A stretch of DNA of 64,000 nt from the NCBI RefSeq assembly GCF_001184025.1, contig NZ_BBYG01000013.1, positions 1 through 64,000 of the forward strand, in the 5' to 3' direction. This DNA is from Streptomyces maremycinicus. GTDB taxonomy: Bacteria > Actinomycetota > Actinomycetes > Streptomycetales > Streptomycetaceae. A program made the position numbers and the translations under genes. The stretch's first letter is position 1. The number at the start of each line of letters is the position of its first letter. The notes below the pieces were generated by a model. The model saw nothing but the letters and a program-made list of their open reading frames with translations, made no database searches and was not told the DNA's origin. Shown here one piece after another: positions 18,872 through 25,880 of the stretch.

Positions 18872-18986
18872 CGAGGTACGGGCCCCGGTTCGGTGGACTG
18901 CGGTGGACGCCTGCGCCGTGTGGGGCGGCGGGGTGTCTCGGACGAGCGCCCACACTATCGGCTGGGCAGGACAACGGCCCGCCGCC

Positions 18987-18995
18987 TGTGGACAA
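18987..18995 (-). other. Perfect DnaA-box 9-mer TTGTCCACA
   Basis: Top strand TGTGGACAA, that is TTGTCCACA on the minus strand, the preferred Streptomyces DnaA box. It lies between whiB and the large glycosyltransferase gene. A second perfect copy is at 20713-20721. A role is not shown; two copies 1.7 kb apart may be coincidence. Confidence 0.35.
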
Positions 18996-19078
18996 CCCAC
19001 ATGCGACGGGCCGTTCGGACCCCTGTCTGCGCGTACCGCGATGCCGCGACGCCCTTGTGCCGGCGAACCCGACGGTTC

Positions 19079-19348
19079 TCAGACCGCCGCCTTCTTCAGC
19101 CGGCGGCGCTCCCGCTCGGACAGTCCGCCCCAGATGCCGAATCTCTCGTCATTGGCAAGGGCGTACTCGAGGCATTCGGAGCGGACCTCACAGGCGAGGC
19201 AGACCTTCTTCGCCTCGCGGGTGGAGCCGCCCTTCTCGGGGAAGAAGGACTCGGGATCGGTCTGGGCGCACAGCGCGCGCTCCTGCCAGCCGAGTTCCTC
19301 GTCCGCGTCGTCGACGTCGACCAGCAGTTGCTGCACCAGCTCGGTCAT
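19079..19348 (-). CDS. whiB: WhiB iron-sulfur transcription factor (sporulation septation regulator)
   Basis: 89-residue founder-type Wbl protein. Four invariant cysteines C27, C50, C53 and C59 hold the [4Fe-4S] cluster, GIWGG (71-75) forms the turn, and a basic tail RRRLKKAAV (81-89) contacts DNA. In Streptomyces WhiB acts with WhiA to switch aerial hyphae from growth to septation; the mycobacterial orthologue WhmD/WhiB2 lies in the same mannose/F420 neighbourhood. The N-terminus (MTELVQQLLV) and length match WhiB rather than WblA/C/D/E. A clear promoter lies 75-105 bp upstream of the start. Confidence 0.95.
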   Translation of the reverse strand: MTELVQQLLVDVDDADEELGWQERALCAQTDPESFFPEKGGSTREAKKVCLACEVRSECLEYALANDERFGIWGGLSERERRRLKKAAV

Positions 19349-19422
19349 GTGCGCCCCTCGCTCTGTCTTTCGCGTCCCCGTGACCTGGCCGTTACCGATT
19401 TCGGCTGAACGACACGAGTGAA

Positions 19423-19452
19423 ATTACAAGTGTGCTGCTCCGGGCGAGTCAA
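19423..19452 (-). promoter_or_regulatory. whiB promoter
   Basis: TTGACT (19452-19447), 18-nt spacer, TGTAAT (19428-19423), oriented towards whiB, giving a leader of about 65 nt. The surrounding sequence is markedly A+T-richer than average, consistent with a genuine vegetative-type promoter. Confidence 0.65.
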
Positions 19453-20081
19453 GCCGAGATCTGCTATTGGGCCCCTTATTCACTCTGCGGAACCAAGGCC
19501 ATGCGGTAAGTGTTCAAATCGCCATAAACCTTGACAAGCAGATGGAGCCCCGGAGGGCCACCGGCCCCGCTCGGTGCTTCCACGGAGGAGGACGCCCAAA
19601 GGCACGATCCCGTTGCGGCACGCACGCGGAAGCGAACATGATCACAGTCGGATCACGAGACCGCCCCGAGGCTTGCGCGCCCGGCATGTGCGCCATGTGT
19701 CCCGAAGAACGTGTGCACAAACCTTTCACCTCCGAGATGGACCGGATGAGGTGAACCCGGTCCCACATATCGGGCGTCGAGTTGACAGTGAAGGTGTGAA
19801 CCGCTGTCCTTGTGGGCATGCTCGCGAACTTGGCACTCACCTCGACCGGCTCCGCCGGGTCCCACGGTGCTGCCCGCGCTCGCTGTAGCTGTTGTCGTCG
19901 TTCCAGCTGTTGAGCCCAACGCGCTCCGGCTGCTCCTCCTGAGTCCACCGCGACTCGGCTGCTGTTCCCCACCGGCCCACACCAGGGCGCTCCTGCTCCA
20001 CCCGTGATCCGGGCGGACGGCATGTGACACCCAGCAGGCCCCCCACTCTTCCGCCTCTTCCGCCGAGGAACACCGCACCCC
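19453..20081. other. Long intergenic region between whiB and cysteine dioxygenase gene
   Basis: About 630 bp with no full-size gene. It is less G+C-biased near whiB, and the open frames in it lack third-position G/C preference or family resemblance. It holds probable distal whiB control sequence, TTGACA at 19782-19787 without a good -10, and a cysteine-rich small ORF at 19796-19888 listed separately. Confidence 0.5.
19796..19888 (+). CDS. Candidate cysteine-rich leader peptide (30 aa)
   Basis: A GTG-initiated 30-codon frame with cysteines at 4, 6, 24 and 25 (VNRCPCGH near the start, RVPRCCPRSL at the end), 193 bp upstream of a cysteine dioxygenase-like gene. The segment THLDRLRRVPRCC loosely recalls the RHVDLxRVxxxxC leader peptides annotated before sulfur genes in Streptomyces, and tandem Cys codons near the end fit a cysteine-responsive attenuator. 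Against: the ribosome site is poor (GAAGG is almost adjacent to the GTG) and no attenuator hairpin was worked out. This is a hypothesis, not a secure gene. Confidence 0.3.
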   Translation: MNRCPCGHARELGTHLDRLRRVPRCCPRSL

Positions 20082-20627
20082 ATGAACAGCGACAGCGACC
20101 TCCAGATCGCGGGCGACATCCTCGAAGTCCCGCACCTCCTCCAGGCACCGCGCGAGCACCCGGCCACCGTCGCCGAGTTCGTCGGCCTGGCCCGTTCGAT
20201 CGCCGCCGACCGCGCCCAGTGGGAGCACCTGGTCCGGTACGACGCGACGACCCGCTGGTACCACCGGCTGCGCACCGGTCCCGGCTACGAGGTGTGGCTG
20301 CTGTCCTGGGTGCCCGGCCAGGGCAGTGGACCGCACGACCACGGCCGCTCCTCGGGTGTGCTCACCGTCCTGGACGGCGAGCTGACCGAGCGCACGGAGC
20401 GCGGCGAGCGGGTGCTCGGGGCGGGGGTCCAGCGGGTGTTCGCGCAGGGGTACGCGCACGAGGTCGTCAACGACGCGCTGGAGCCCGCGGTGAGCCTGCA
20501 CGTGTACTTCCCGGGACTGACGGACATGCCCATGCACCCCGCCTCCCGGCTCCGCCCGGCCGGCGGCAGCCTCGTCGCCTGCGCGGCGCCCGCCCCGTAC
20601 GGACCGGCGGACACCGTCGGCGCGTGA
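20082..20627 (+). CDS. Cysteine dioxygenase family cupin protein
   Basis: 181 residues. Cysteine dioxygenases oxidise L-cysteine to cysteine sulfinate with non-haem iron. The two-histidine motif is GSGPHDHGRSSG (H85, H87) and the third ligand is H126 in QGYAHEVVN. HVYFPGL (140-146) completes the cupin. The bacterial family also includes 3-mercaptopropionate and related thiol dioxygenases, so the substrate is inferred. ATG start at 20082 with a weak ribosome site. The last 35 residues are Ala/Pro-rich. It reads towards fbiA, 137 bp away. Confidence 0.85.
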   Translation: MNSDSDLQIAGDILEVPHLLQAPREHPATVAEFVGLARSIAADRAQWEHLVRYDATTRWYHRLRTGPGYEVWLLSWVPGQGSGPHDHGRSSGVLTVLDGELTERTERGERVLGAGVQRVFAQGYAHEVVNDALEPAVSLHVYFPGLTDMPMHPASRLRPAGGSLVACAAPAPYGPADTVGA

Positions 20628-20651
20628 GCGCACGCCGGTCGCCGTCGGGCC

Positions 20652-20697
20652 CGTACGGGTGGACCGGATACGTCGGCTCGTACGGGTGGACCGGATA
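20652..20697. repeat. Two direct 19-bp repeats upstream of fbiA
   Basis: CGTACGGGTGGACCGGATA occurs at 20652-20670 and again at 20679-20697, 27 bp start to start, between the cysteine dioxygenase gene and fbiA. Exact identity and short spacing suggest either tandem duplication or a paired regulator site. It is followed by the palindrome CGGTTGT-CC-ACAACCG (20710-20725), which includes a perfect DnaA box. Confidence 0.6.
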
Positions 20698-20709
20698 TCC
20701 ACGGGCGGG

Positions 20710-20725
20710 CGGTTGTCCACAACCG
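20710..20725. promoter_or_regulatory. Palindrome containing a DnaA box, upstream of fbiA
   Basis: CGGTTGT-CC-ACAACCG, perfect 7-bp arms, 40 bp before the fbiA start. TTGTCCACA (20713-20721) equals the preferred Streptomyces DnaA box. It may instead be an operator; no data choose between them. Confidence 0.4.
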
Positions 20726-20764
20726 GCCGACGGACCGGTGTGACCGCCTGCGAGACTTGCCCTC

Positions 20765-21724
20765 ATGCGCATTGTGGTTCTGGCAGGCGGCATCGGCGGT
20801 GCCCGGTTCCTGCGCGGTCTGAAGCAGGCCGTGCCGGACGCGGACATCACGGTCATCGGCAACACCGGCGACGACATCCACCTCTTCGGGCTGAAGGTCT
20901 GCCCCGACCTCGACACGGTGATGTACACGCTCGGCGGCGGCATCAACGAGGAGCAGGGCTGGGGGCGGGCCGACGAGACCTTCCATCTGAAGGAGGAGCT
21001 CGCCGCGTACGGCGCCGGGCCCGGGTGGTTCGGGCTGGGCGACCGGGACTTCGCCACCCACATCGTGCGGACGCAGATGATCAGCGCCGGGTACCCGCTC
21101 AGCGCGGTGACCGAGGCGCTGTGCGACCGGTGGCAGCCGGGCGTGCGGCTCATCCCGATGACCGACGACCGGGTGGAGACGCATGTCGCGGTCGAGGTGG
21201 ACGGCGAACGCAAGGCCGTGCACTTCCAGGAGTACTGGGTGCGGCTGCGGGCGTCGGTGCCGGCGGAGGCGGTCGTGCCGGTCGGCGCCGAGCAGGCGAA
21301 GCCGGCGCCGGGGGTGCTGGAGGCCGTCGGGGCGGCGGACGTGATCCTCTTCCCGCCGTCCAACCCGGTCGTCTCGGTGGGCACGATCCTCGCCGTGCCG
21401 GGCATCCGCGAGGCGATCGCCGAGGCCGGGGTGCCGGTGGTGGGCCTGTCCCCCATCGTCGGGGACGCGCCCGTGCGCGGCATGGCCGACAAGGTGCTCG
21501 CGGCGGTCGGCGTGGAGTCGACGGCCGCGGCGGTCGCCGAGCACTACGGCTCGGGTCTCCTGGACGGCTGGCTCGTCGACACCGTGGACGCGGGCTCGGT
21601 GGAGCGGGTGGAGGCGGCGGGGATCCGCTGCCGGGCCGTCCCGCTGATGATGAGCGACCTCGACGCGACCACGCGGATGGCCCAGGAGGCACTGGCGCTG
21701 GCCGAGGAGGTGCGCGGGGCATGA
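20765..21724 (+). CDS. fbiA: 2-phospho-L-lactate / phosphoenolpyruvyl transferase of F420 synthesis
   Basis: 319 residues, CofD/FbiA family. Transfers the phospholactyl (in actinobacteria phosphoenolpyruvyl) group from the guanylylated donor to the deazaflavin Fo, making the F420-0 precursor. Seen: nucleotide-binding start VVLAGGIGGARFLRGL (4-19), NTGDD (33-37), CPDLDTVMY (46-54), and FPPSNPVVSVGTIL in the second half. Full length. Its stop overlaps the fbiB start (ATGA), so the two are translationally coupled. Same order as in mycobacteria, beside whiB and manC. Confidence 0.95.
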   Translation: MRIVVLAGGIGGARFLRGLKQAVPDADITVIGNTGDDIHLFGLKVCPDLDTVMYTLGGGINEEQGWGRADETFHLKEELAAYGAGPGWFGLGDRDFATHIVRTQMISAGYPLSAVTEALCDRWQPGVRLIPMTDDRVETHVAVEVDGERKAVHFQEYWVRLRASVPAEAVVPVGAEQAKPAPGVLEAVGAADVILFPPSNPVVSVGTILAVPGIREAIAEAGVPVVGLSPIVGDAPVRGMADKVLAAVGVESTAAAVAEHYGSGLLDGWLVDTVDAGSVERVEAAGIRCRAVPLMMSDLDATTRMAQEALALAEEVRGA

Positions 21725-23112
21725 GCGGGTCCTTCGAACCCGGTTACCGGGTGTGGGCCGTCAACGGGCTGCCCGAGGTGCGGCCCAGGGACGACCTCGC
21801 GAAACTCGTCGCGGCCGCCGAGCCCGGCCTGGCCGACGGTGACGTCCTGCTCGTCACCTCGAAGATCGTGTCCAAGGCGGAGGGGCGGGTCGTCCGGGCG
21901 GACGACCGGGAGGCCGCGATCGACGCCGAGACCGTACGGGTCGTGGCCCGGCGCGGGACCCTGCGGATCGTCGAGAACCGGCAGGGGCTGATCATGGCCG
22001 CCGCCGGGGTGGACGCCTCCAACACCCCCGCGGGGACCGTGCTGCTGCTGCCCGAGGACCCGGACGCGTCGGCGCGGGCGATCCGGGCCGGGCTGCGGGA
22101 CGCGCTCGGTGTGGACGTGGGGGTCCTCGTGACCGACACCTTCGGACGGCCCTGGCGCGCCGGGCTGACCGACGTGGCGATCGGCGCCGCCGGGGTGCGG
22201 GTGCTGGACGACCTGCGCGGGGGCACGGACGCGTACGGCAATCCGCTGAGCGCGACGGTCGTCGCCACGGCGGACGAGCTGGCCGGCGCCGGGGACCTCG
22301 TGAAGGGCAAGGCCGCCGGGCTGCCCGTGGCGGTGGTGCGGGGGCTGCGGCACGTCGTCGTGCCCGCGGACACCGAGGGCGGCGGCCCCGTGAGCGAGGG
22401 CCCCCTGGACGCGGGCGCCGAGGGCGGGGGCGCCGGGGCCGGCGGGGACGGGCTCGCCGGGGCGCGCGCCCTGGTGCGCGGTGCGCGTGACGACATGTTC
22501 CGGCTCGGGACGTCGGAGGCGGTGCGGCTGGCGGTCACCCAGCGGCGGACGGTGCGGTCCTTCACCGACGAACCGGTCGATCCCGGGGCGGTACGGCGGG
22601 CGGTGGCGGCCGCCGTCACGGCACCGGCCCCGCATCACACGACACCGTGGCGGTTCGTGCTGCTGGAGTCGGCCGGGTCCAGGGTCCGGCTGCTGGACGC
22701 CATGCGGGACGCGTGGATCGCGGATCTGCGGCGGGACGGGAAGTCCGAGGATTCCATCGCCAAGCGGGTGCGGCGGGGCGACGTCCTGCGCGACGCGCCC
22801 TGTCTGGTGGTGCCCTGTCTGGTGATGGACGGGTCGCACACCTACGGCGACGCCCGGCGGGACGCGGCCGAGCGGGAGATGTTCGTGGTCGCCACCGGCG
22901 CCGGCGTCCAGAACTTCCTGGTCGCGCTGGCCGGGGAGCGGCTGGGGTCCGCGTGGGTGTCGTCGACGATGTTCTGCCGGGACGTGGTGCGGGAGGTGCT
23001 GGAGCTGCCCGAGGACTGGGACCCGATGGGAGCGGTGGCGATCGGACACCCGGCGCAGGAGCCCCGGGCCCGCGGCGAGCGGGAGGTCGAGGACTTCGTC
23101 GAGGTGAGGTGA
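21721..23112 (+). CDS. fbiB: Bifunctional F420 gamma-glutamyl ligase / nitroreductase-fold protein
   Basis: 463 residues with two domains. Residues about 1-245 are the CofE ligase (LLVTSKIVSKAEGR, DTFGRPWRAGLTDVAIG), which adds gamma-linked glutamates to F420-0. Residues about 275-463 are an FMN-dependent nitroreductase-fold domain (RRTVRSFTDEPVD, APHHTTPWRFV) that in mycobacteria reduces dehydro-F420 and supports poly-glutamylation. A Gly-rich linker (about 225-255) separates them. The last codons and stop lie inside a perfect pentanucleotide repeat array that starts at 23101, so the C-terminus could vary between strains. Confidence 0.95.
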   Translation: MSGSFEPGYRVWAVNGLPEVRPRDDLAKLVAAAEPGLADGDVLLVTSKIVSKAEGRVVRADDREAAIDAETVRVVARRGTLRIVENRQGLIMAAAGVDASNTPAGTVLLLPEDPDASARAIRAGLRDALGVDVGVLVTDTFGRPWRAGLTDVAIGAAGVRVLDDLRGGTDAYGNPLSATVVATADELAGAGDLVKGKAAGLPVAVVRGLRHVVVPADTEGGGPVSEGPLDAGAEGGGAGAGGDGLAGARALVRGARDDMFRLGTSEAVRLAVTQRRTVRSFTDEPVDPGAVRRAVAAAVTAPAPHHTTPWRFVLLESAGSRVRLLDAMRDAWIADLRRDGKSEDSIAKRVRRGDVLRDAPCLVVPCLVMDGSHTYGDARRDAAEREMFVVATGAGVQNFLVALAGERLGSAWVSSTMFCRDVVREVLELPEDWDPMGAVAIGHPAQEPRARGEREVEDFVEVR

Positions 23113-23160
23113 CGTGAAGTGAGGTGAGGTGACGTGAGGTGAGGTGAGGTGAGGTGAGGA
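23101..23160. repeat. Pentanucleotide tandem repeat (GAGGT) x12 at the 3' end of fbiB
   Basis: Twelve uninterrupted 5-bp units: eight GAGGT, two GACGT, one GAAGT and a final GAGGA. The array begins in the last coding triplets of fbiB and runs beyond its stop. A 5-bp unit changes reading frame with each copy lost or gained, but only the last residues of FbiB would be affected. Confidence 0.9.
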
Positions 23161-23245
23161 ACGTTACCCGGGCGTCCGGGGTGGCCCGTGGGGCGCCTGC
23201 GCCTACTCTCGTAGCATCTCTCTCTTCCTCTCCCCGGGACTCTTC

Positions 23246-24259
23246 GTGTCAGGTCGGTTCTCTCCCCAGCCCCCGCGGCCCACGCGTACGACGGTGCGCG
23301 GTGGGCAGGTGGTCGTGCCCGGCGGAGTGCCACGGCAGGCCTCGGCGGCCGGGCGGGTGCGGAACTGGGTGCCGGAGGGGCCGCTCGATCTCGGGCTGGT
23401 CCTCGGCCCCCTCAGGCGTGGCCCGGGTGATCCGACCTTCCGCGCGATGCCCGACGGGTCCGTGTGGCGGGCCACCCTCACCCCCGCCGGGCCCGGGACG
23501 CTGCGCGTCGCCGCGGCCGGCGGTGCGGTGCGCGGGGAGGCGTGGGGGCCGGGCGCGGAGTGGTTGCTGGACCGGATGCCGGACTTGCTCGGGGCCTCGG
23601 ACGCGCCGGAGGCCTTCGTGCCCCGGCATCGCGTGGTGGCGACGACCCGGCATCGGCGGCCGGGGCTCCGGCTGACGCGGACCGGGCTGGTCCTGGAGTC
23701 GTTGATCCCCTCCGTACTGGAGCAGAAGGTCACCACCGACGAGGCGTACCGGGCGTGGCGTCTGCTGGTGCGCAAGTTCGGGGAGCCCGCGCCGGGGCCC
23801 GCGGCGGACGGGCGCCTCTGGGTGATGCCGACGCCCCGGACCTGGGCGCTGATCCCGTCCTGGGACTGGCATCGGGCGGGCGTCGACGACAAGCGGGCGT
23901 CGACGATCCTGCGGGCCGTCCGGGTCGCCGGGCGGATGGAGGAAGCGGCGCGGATGGCTCCCGCCGAGGCTCAGGCCCGGCTGGAACTCGTGCCGGGCAT
24001 CGGGCCGTGGACGTCCGCGGAGACCGTGCAGCGCAGCCATGGGGCGGCGGACGCGGTGACCGTGGGGGATCTGCATCTGCCGGGGATCGTGGGGTGGGCG
24101 TTGGCCGGGGACCGGGACGCCGACGATGCCGTGATGCTGGAGTTGCTGGAGCCGTATGCCGGGCAGCGGCATCGGGCGGCCCGGTTGATCCTGCTGAGCG
24201 GGCGGGTGCCGGCGCGGCGGGTGCCGAAGATGCCCCGGTGGGACATCGGGAAGCTCTGA
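23246..24259 (+). CDS. AlkA-like DNA-3-methyladenine glycosylase (HhH-GPD superfamily)
   Basis: 337 residues from GTG 23246. The helix-hairpin-helix element is VPGIGPWTSAETVQ (249-262) and the GPD loop is VTVGDLHLPG (271-280), with D275 as the presumed catalytic aspartate. Upstream helices include SVLEQKVTTDEAYRAWRLLV (156-175), the standard glycosylase core entry. It would excise alkylated bases from DNA. The N-terminal 140 residues are less conserved. The gene stands alone between fbiB and a repeat-rich intergenic region, convergent with manC. Confidence 0.88.
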   Translation: MSGRFSPQPPRPTRTTVRGGQVVVPGGVPRQASAAGRVRNWVPEGPLDLGLVLGPLRRGPGDPTFRAMPDGSVWRATLTPAGPGTLRVAAAGGAVRGEAWGPGAEWLLDRMPDLLGASDAPEAFVPRHRVVATTRHRRPGLRLTRTGLVLESLIPSVLEQKVTTDEAYRAWRLLVRKFGEPAPGPAADGRLWVMPTPRTWALIPSWDWHRAGVDDKRASTILRAVRVAGRMEEAARMAPAEAQARLELVPGIGPWTSAETVQRSHGAADAVTVGDLHLPGIVGWALAGDRDADDAVMLELLEPYAGQRHRAARLILLSGRVPARRVPKMPRWDIGKL

Positions 24260-24277
24260 GGGACGCTCCGCGTGGGT

Positions 24278-24560
24278 CGGGCGCAGGGGCTTCCGCCCCA
24301 CGCCCCTGCCCCTTGCCGGGGGGACTTCCGCCCCCCCACATCCCTGCCCGTTCCCCGGGGGGGCGGACTTTCCCGCCCGCCACCCCTGCCCGTTCCCGGG
24401 GGCGGACTTTCGCGCCCGCCACCCCTGCCCGTTCCCGGGGGGCGGACTTTCGCGCCCGCCGCCCGCGCCCGTTCCCAGGGACTTCCGCCTCCGCCGACCC
24501 TGCCCGTTCCCGGGGACTTCCGCCCCCACGCCCCTGCGCTCGATCGCCGGGCGGGCCGGA
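24278..24560. repeat. Degenerate tandem repeat array, about 7 units of 35-43 bp
   Basis: The 305-bp gap between the glycosylase and manC consists of repeated units with the pattern ACTTTCGCGCCCGCC then CCCCTGCCCGTTCCCGGGG. Unit starts (ACTT) fall at 24324, 24367, 24406, 24446, 24481 and 24516. CCCGTTCCCGGGG parts can form hairpins, so the array may end transcription of both convergent genes. It resembles G+C-rich intergenic repeats seen in many Streptomyces. No gene is seen; the open frames crossing it are low-complexity. Confidence 0.8.
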
Positions 24561-24564
24561 TCCG

Positions 24565-25647
24565 CTACTGGTCCGACGAGAAGCGGACCGCGCCTGCCGG
24601 GATGCGGGCGTCGCACCACACCCGCGCGCCGTCGCGGAGTTCGTTGTCGGGGCCGACGATCGCGCCGTCGCCTATCACCGTGCCGGTGAGCACGGAGCGT
24701 TCGCCCACGCGGGCCCGGGTGCCGATGAGGGAGTCGGTGATGACCGCGCCCGGTTCGATGACGGCACCCGGCAGGATCGTCGAGCCGAAGACCCTCGCGC
24801 CCTCCGCCACGAACGCGCCCTCGCCCACCACCGTGCCGCCCGTCAGCTTCGCGTCCGGGGCGACCCTGGCCGTCGGCAGGACCAGGCGGTCGCCGCACCG
24901 GCCGGGGACCGCGGGGGACGGGGCCCGGCCGAGGACCAGGTCCGCCGAGCCCCGGACGAAGGCCGCCGGGGTGCCCAGGTCCAGCCAGTACGTCGAGTCG
25001 ACCATGCCCTGGAGATGGGCGCCGGCCGAGAGGAGGTCGGGGAACGTCTCGCGCTCCACCGACACCGGGCGGCCCTGCGGGATCGTGTCGATGACCGAGC
25101 GGCGGAAGACGTACGCGCCCGCGTTGATCTGGTCGGTGACGATCTCCTCGGGGGTCTGCGGCTTCTCCAGGAACGCCAGTACCTTGCCCGTCCCGTCGGT
25201 GGGGACCAGGCCGTAGGCCCTCGGGTCCGTCACCTTCGTCAGGTGCAGCGAGACGTCCGCCGCCGTCGCCTCGTGGGTGGCCACCAGCCGTCGGATGTCC
25301 AGACCGGTGAGGATGTCGCCGTTGAAGACCAGGACCGGGTCCTCGGGCCCGGAGTGCAGGCGGGACGCCACGTTGCGGATCGCGCCGCCCGTGCCGAGCG
25401 GCTCCTCCTCCGTCACGTACTCGATGTGCAGGCCCAGTGCCGAGCCGTCGCCGAAGTACGGTTCGAAGACCTCCGCCAGATAGCTCGTCGCCAGGACGAT
25501 GTGGTCCACGCCCGCCGCTCTCGCCCGCGCCAGTTGATGCGTGAGGAACGGCACCCCCGCCGCCCTGACCATGGGTTTGGGCGTGTGCACCGTGAGAGGG
25601 CGCAGCCGGGTGCCCTTGCCGCCGACCAGGAGGATCGCTTCTGTCAC
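24565..25647 (-). CDS. manC: Mannose-1-phosphate guanylyltransferase (NDP-sugar pyrophosphorylase)
   Basis: 360 residues. N-terminal nucleotidyltransferase with AILLVGGKGTRLRPLT (4-19), KPMV, NGDIL and EKPQTPEE. C-terminal left-handed beta-helix of hexapeptide repeats (about 265-345: VVGEGAFVAEGARVFGSTIL and onward). It forms GDP-mannose from GTP and mannose 1-phosphate, completing the manA-manB-manC route. The assignment to mannose over glucose rests on synteny with the mycobacterial fbiB-manB/manC region and this window's other mannose genes. An inverted repeat CCGGTCGA-N8-TCGACCGG lies 25-48 bp upstream. Confidence 0.88.
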   Translation of the reverse strand: MTEAILLVGGKGTRLRPLTVHTPKPMVRAAGVPFLTHQLARARAAGVDHIVLATSYLAEVFEPYFGDGSALGLHIEYVTEEEPLGTGGAIRNVASRLHSGPEDPVLVFNGDILTGLDIRRLVATHEATAADVSLHLTKVTDPRAYGLVPTDGTGKVLAFLEKPQTPEEIVTDQINAGAYVFRRSVIDTIPQGRPVSVERETFPDLLSAGAHLQGMVDSTYWLDLGTPAAFVRGSADLVLGRAPSPAVPGRCGDRLVLPTARVAPDAKLTGGTVVGEGAFVAEGARVFGSTILPGAVIEPGAVITDSLIGTRARVGERSVLTGTVIGDGAIVGPDNELRDGARVWCDARIPAGAVRFSSDQ

Positions 25648-25671
25648 CGTCGTCTCTGCTTCCTGCCGGGA

Positions 25672-25695
25672 CCGGTCGAACCGTCATTCGACCGG
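25672..25695. promoter_or_regulatory. Inverted repeat upstream of manC (possible operator)
   Basis: CCGGTCGA (25672-25679), 8-nt spacer, TCGACCGG (25688-25695), 25 bp before the manC start codon. Geometry suits a dimeric regulator; the regulator is unknown. Confidence 0.45.
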
Positions 25696-25833
25696 CCAGT
25701 GTATGCAGACCGTTGTGTGGCGACTTCCAGGCCGTTGGTGTTCCGTCCCAGTCCCAGGAGACTGTCCCCCCGACGGCTGCTGAATGTGCCCCCGCCTGTA
25801 TGTGCGCTCCGGCCGTCCGGGGGCGCGCGGCCT

Positions 25834-25856
25834 CCGGGGCCTCCCCAAGGCCCCGG
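25834..25856 (-). terminator. Hairpin downstream of amidase gene
   Basis: CCGGGGCCT and AGGCCCCGG (9-bp stem, 5-nt loop), 25 bp beyond the amidase stop codon on the minus strand. Confidence 0.6.
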
Positions 25857-25880
25857 GGCTCCCGAACCGGATCGCCCGCC

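Noticed and set aside
19653..20720. 355-codon minus-strand frame opposite the cysteine dioxygenase gene
   Set aside because: Antisense shadow; the plus-strand gene has the HxH cupin motif and normal codon use.
23101..23160. CRISPR-like array at the GAGGT repeats
   Set aside because: Units are 5 bp without spacers, so a simple tandem repeat.
24278..24560. CRISPR array between AlkA-like gene and manC
   Set aside because: Repeats are degenerate with no unique spacers of constant size and no cas genes in the window.
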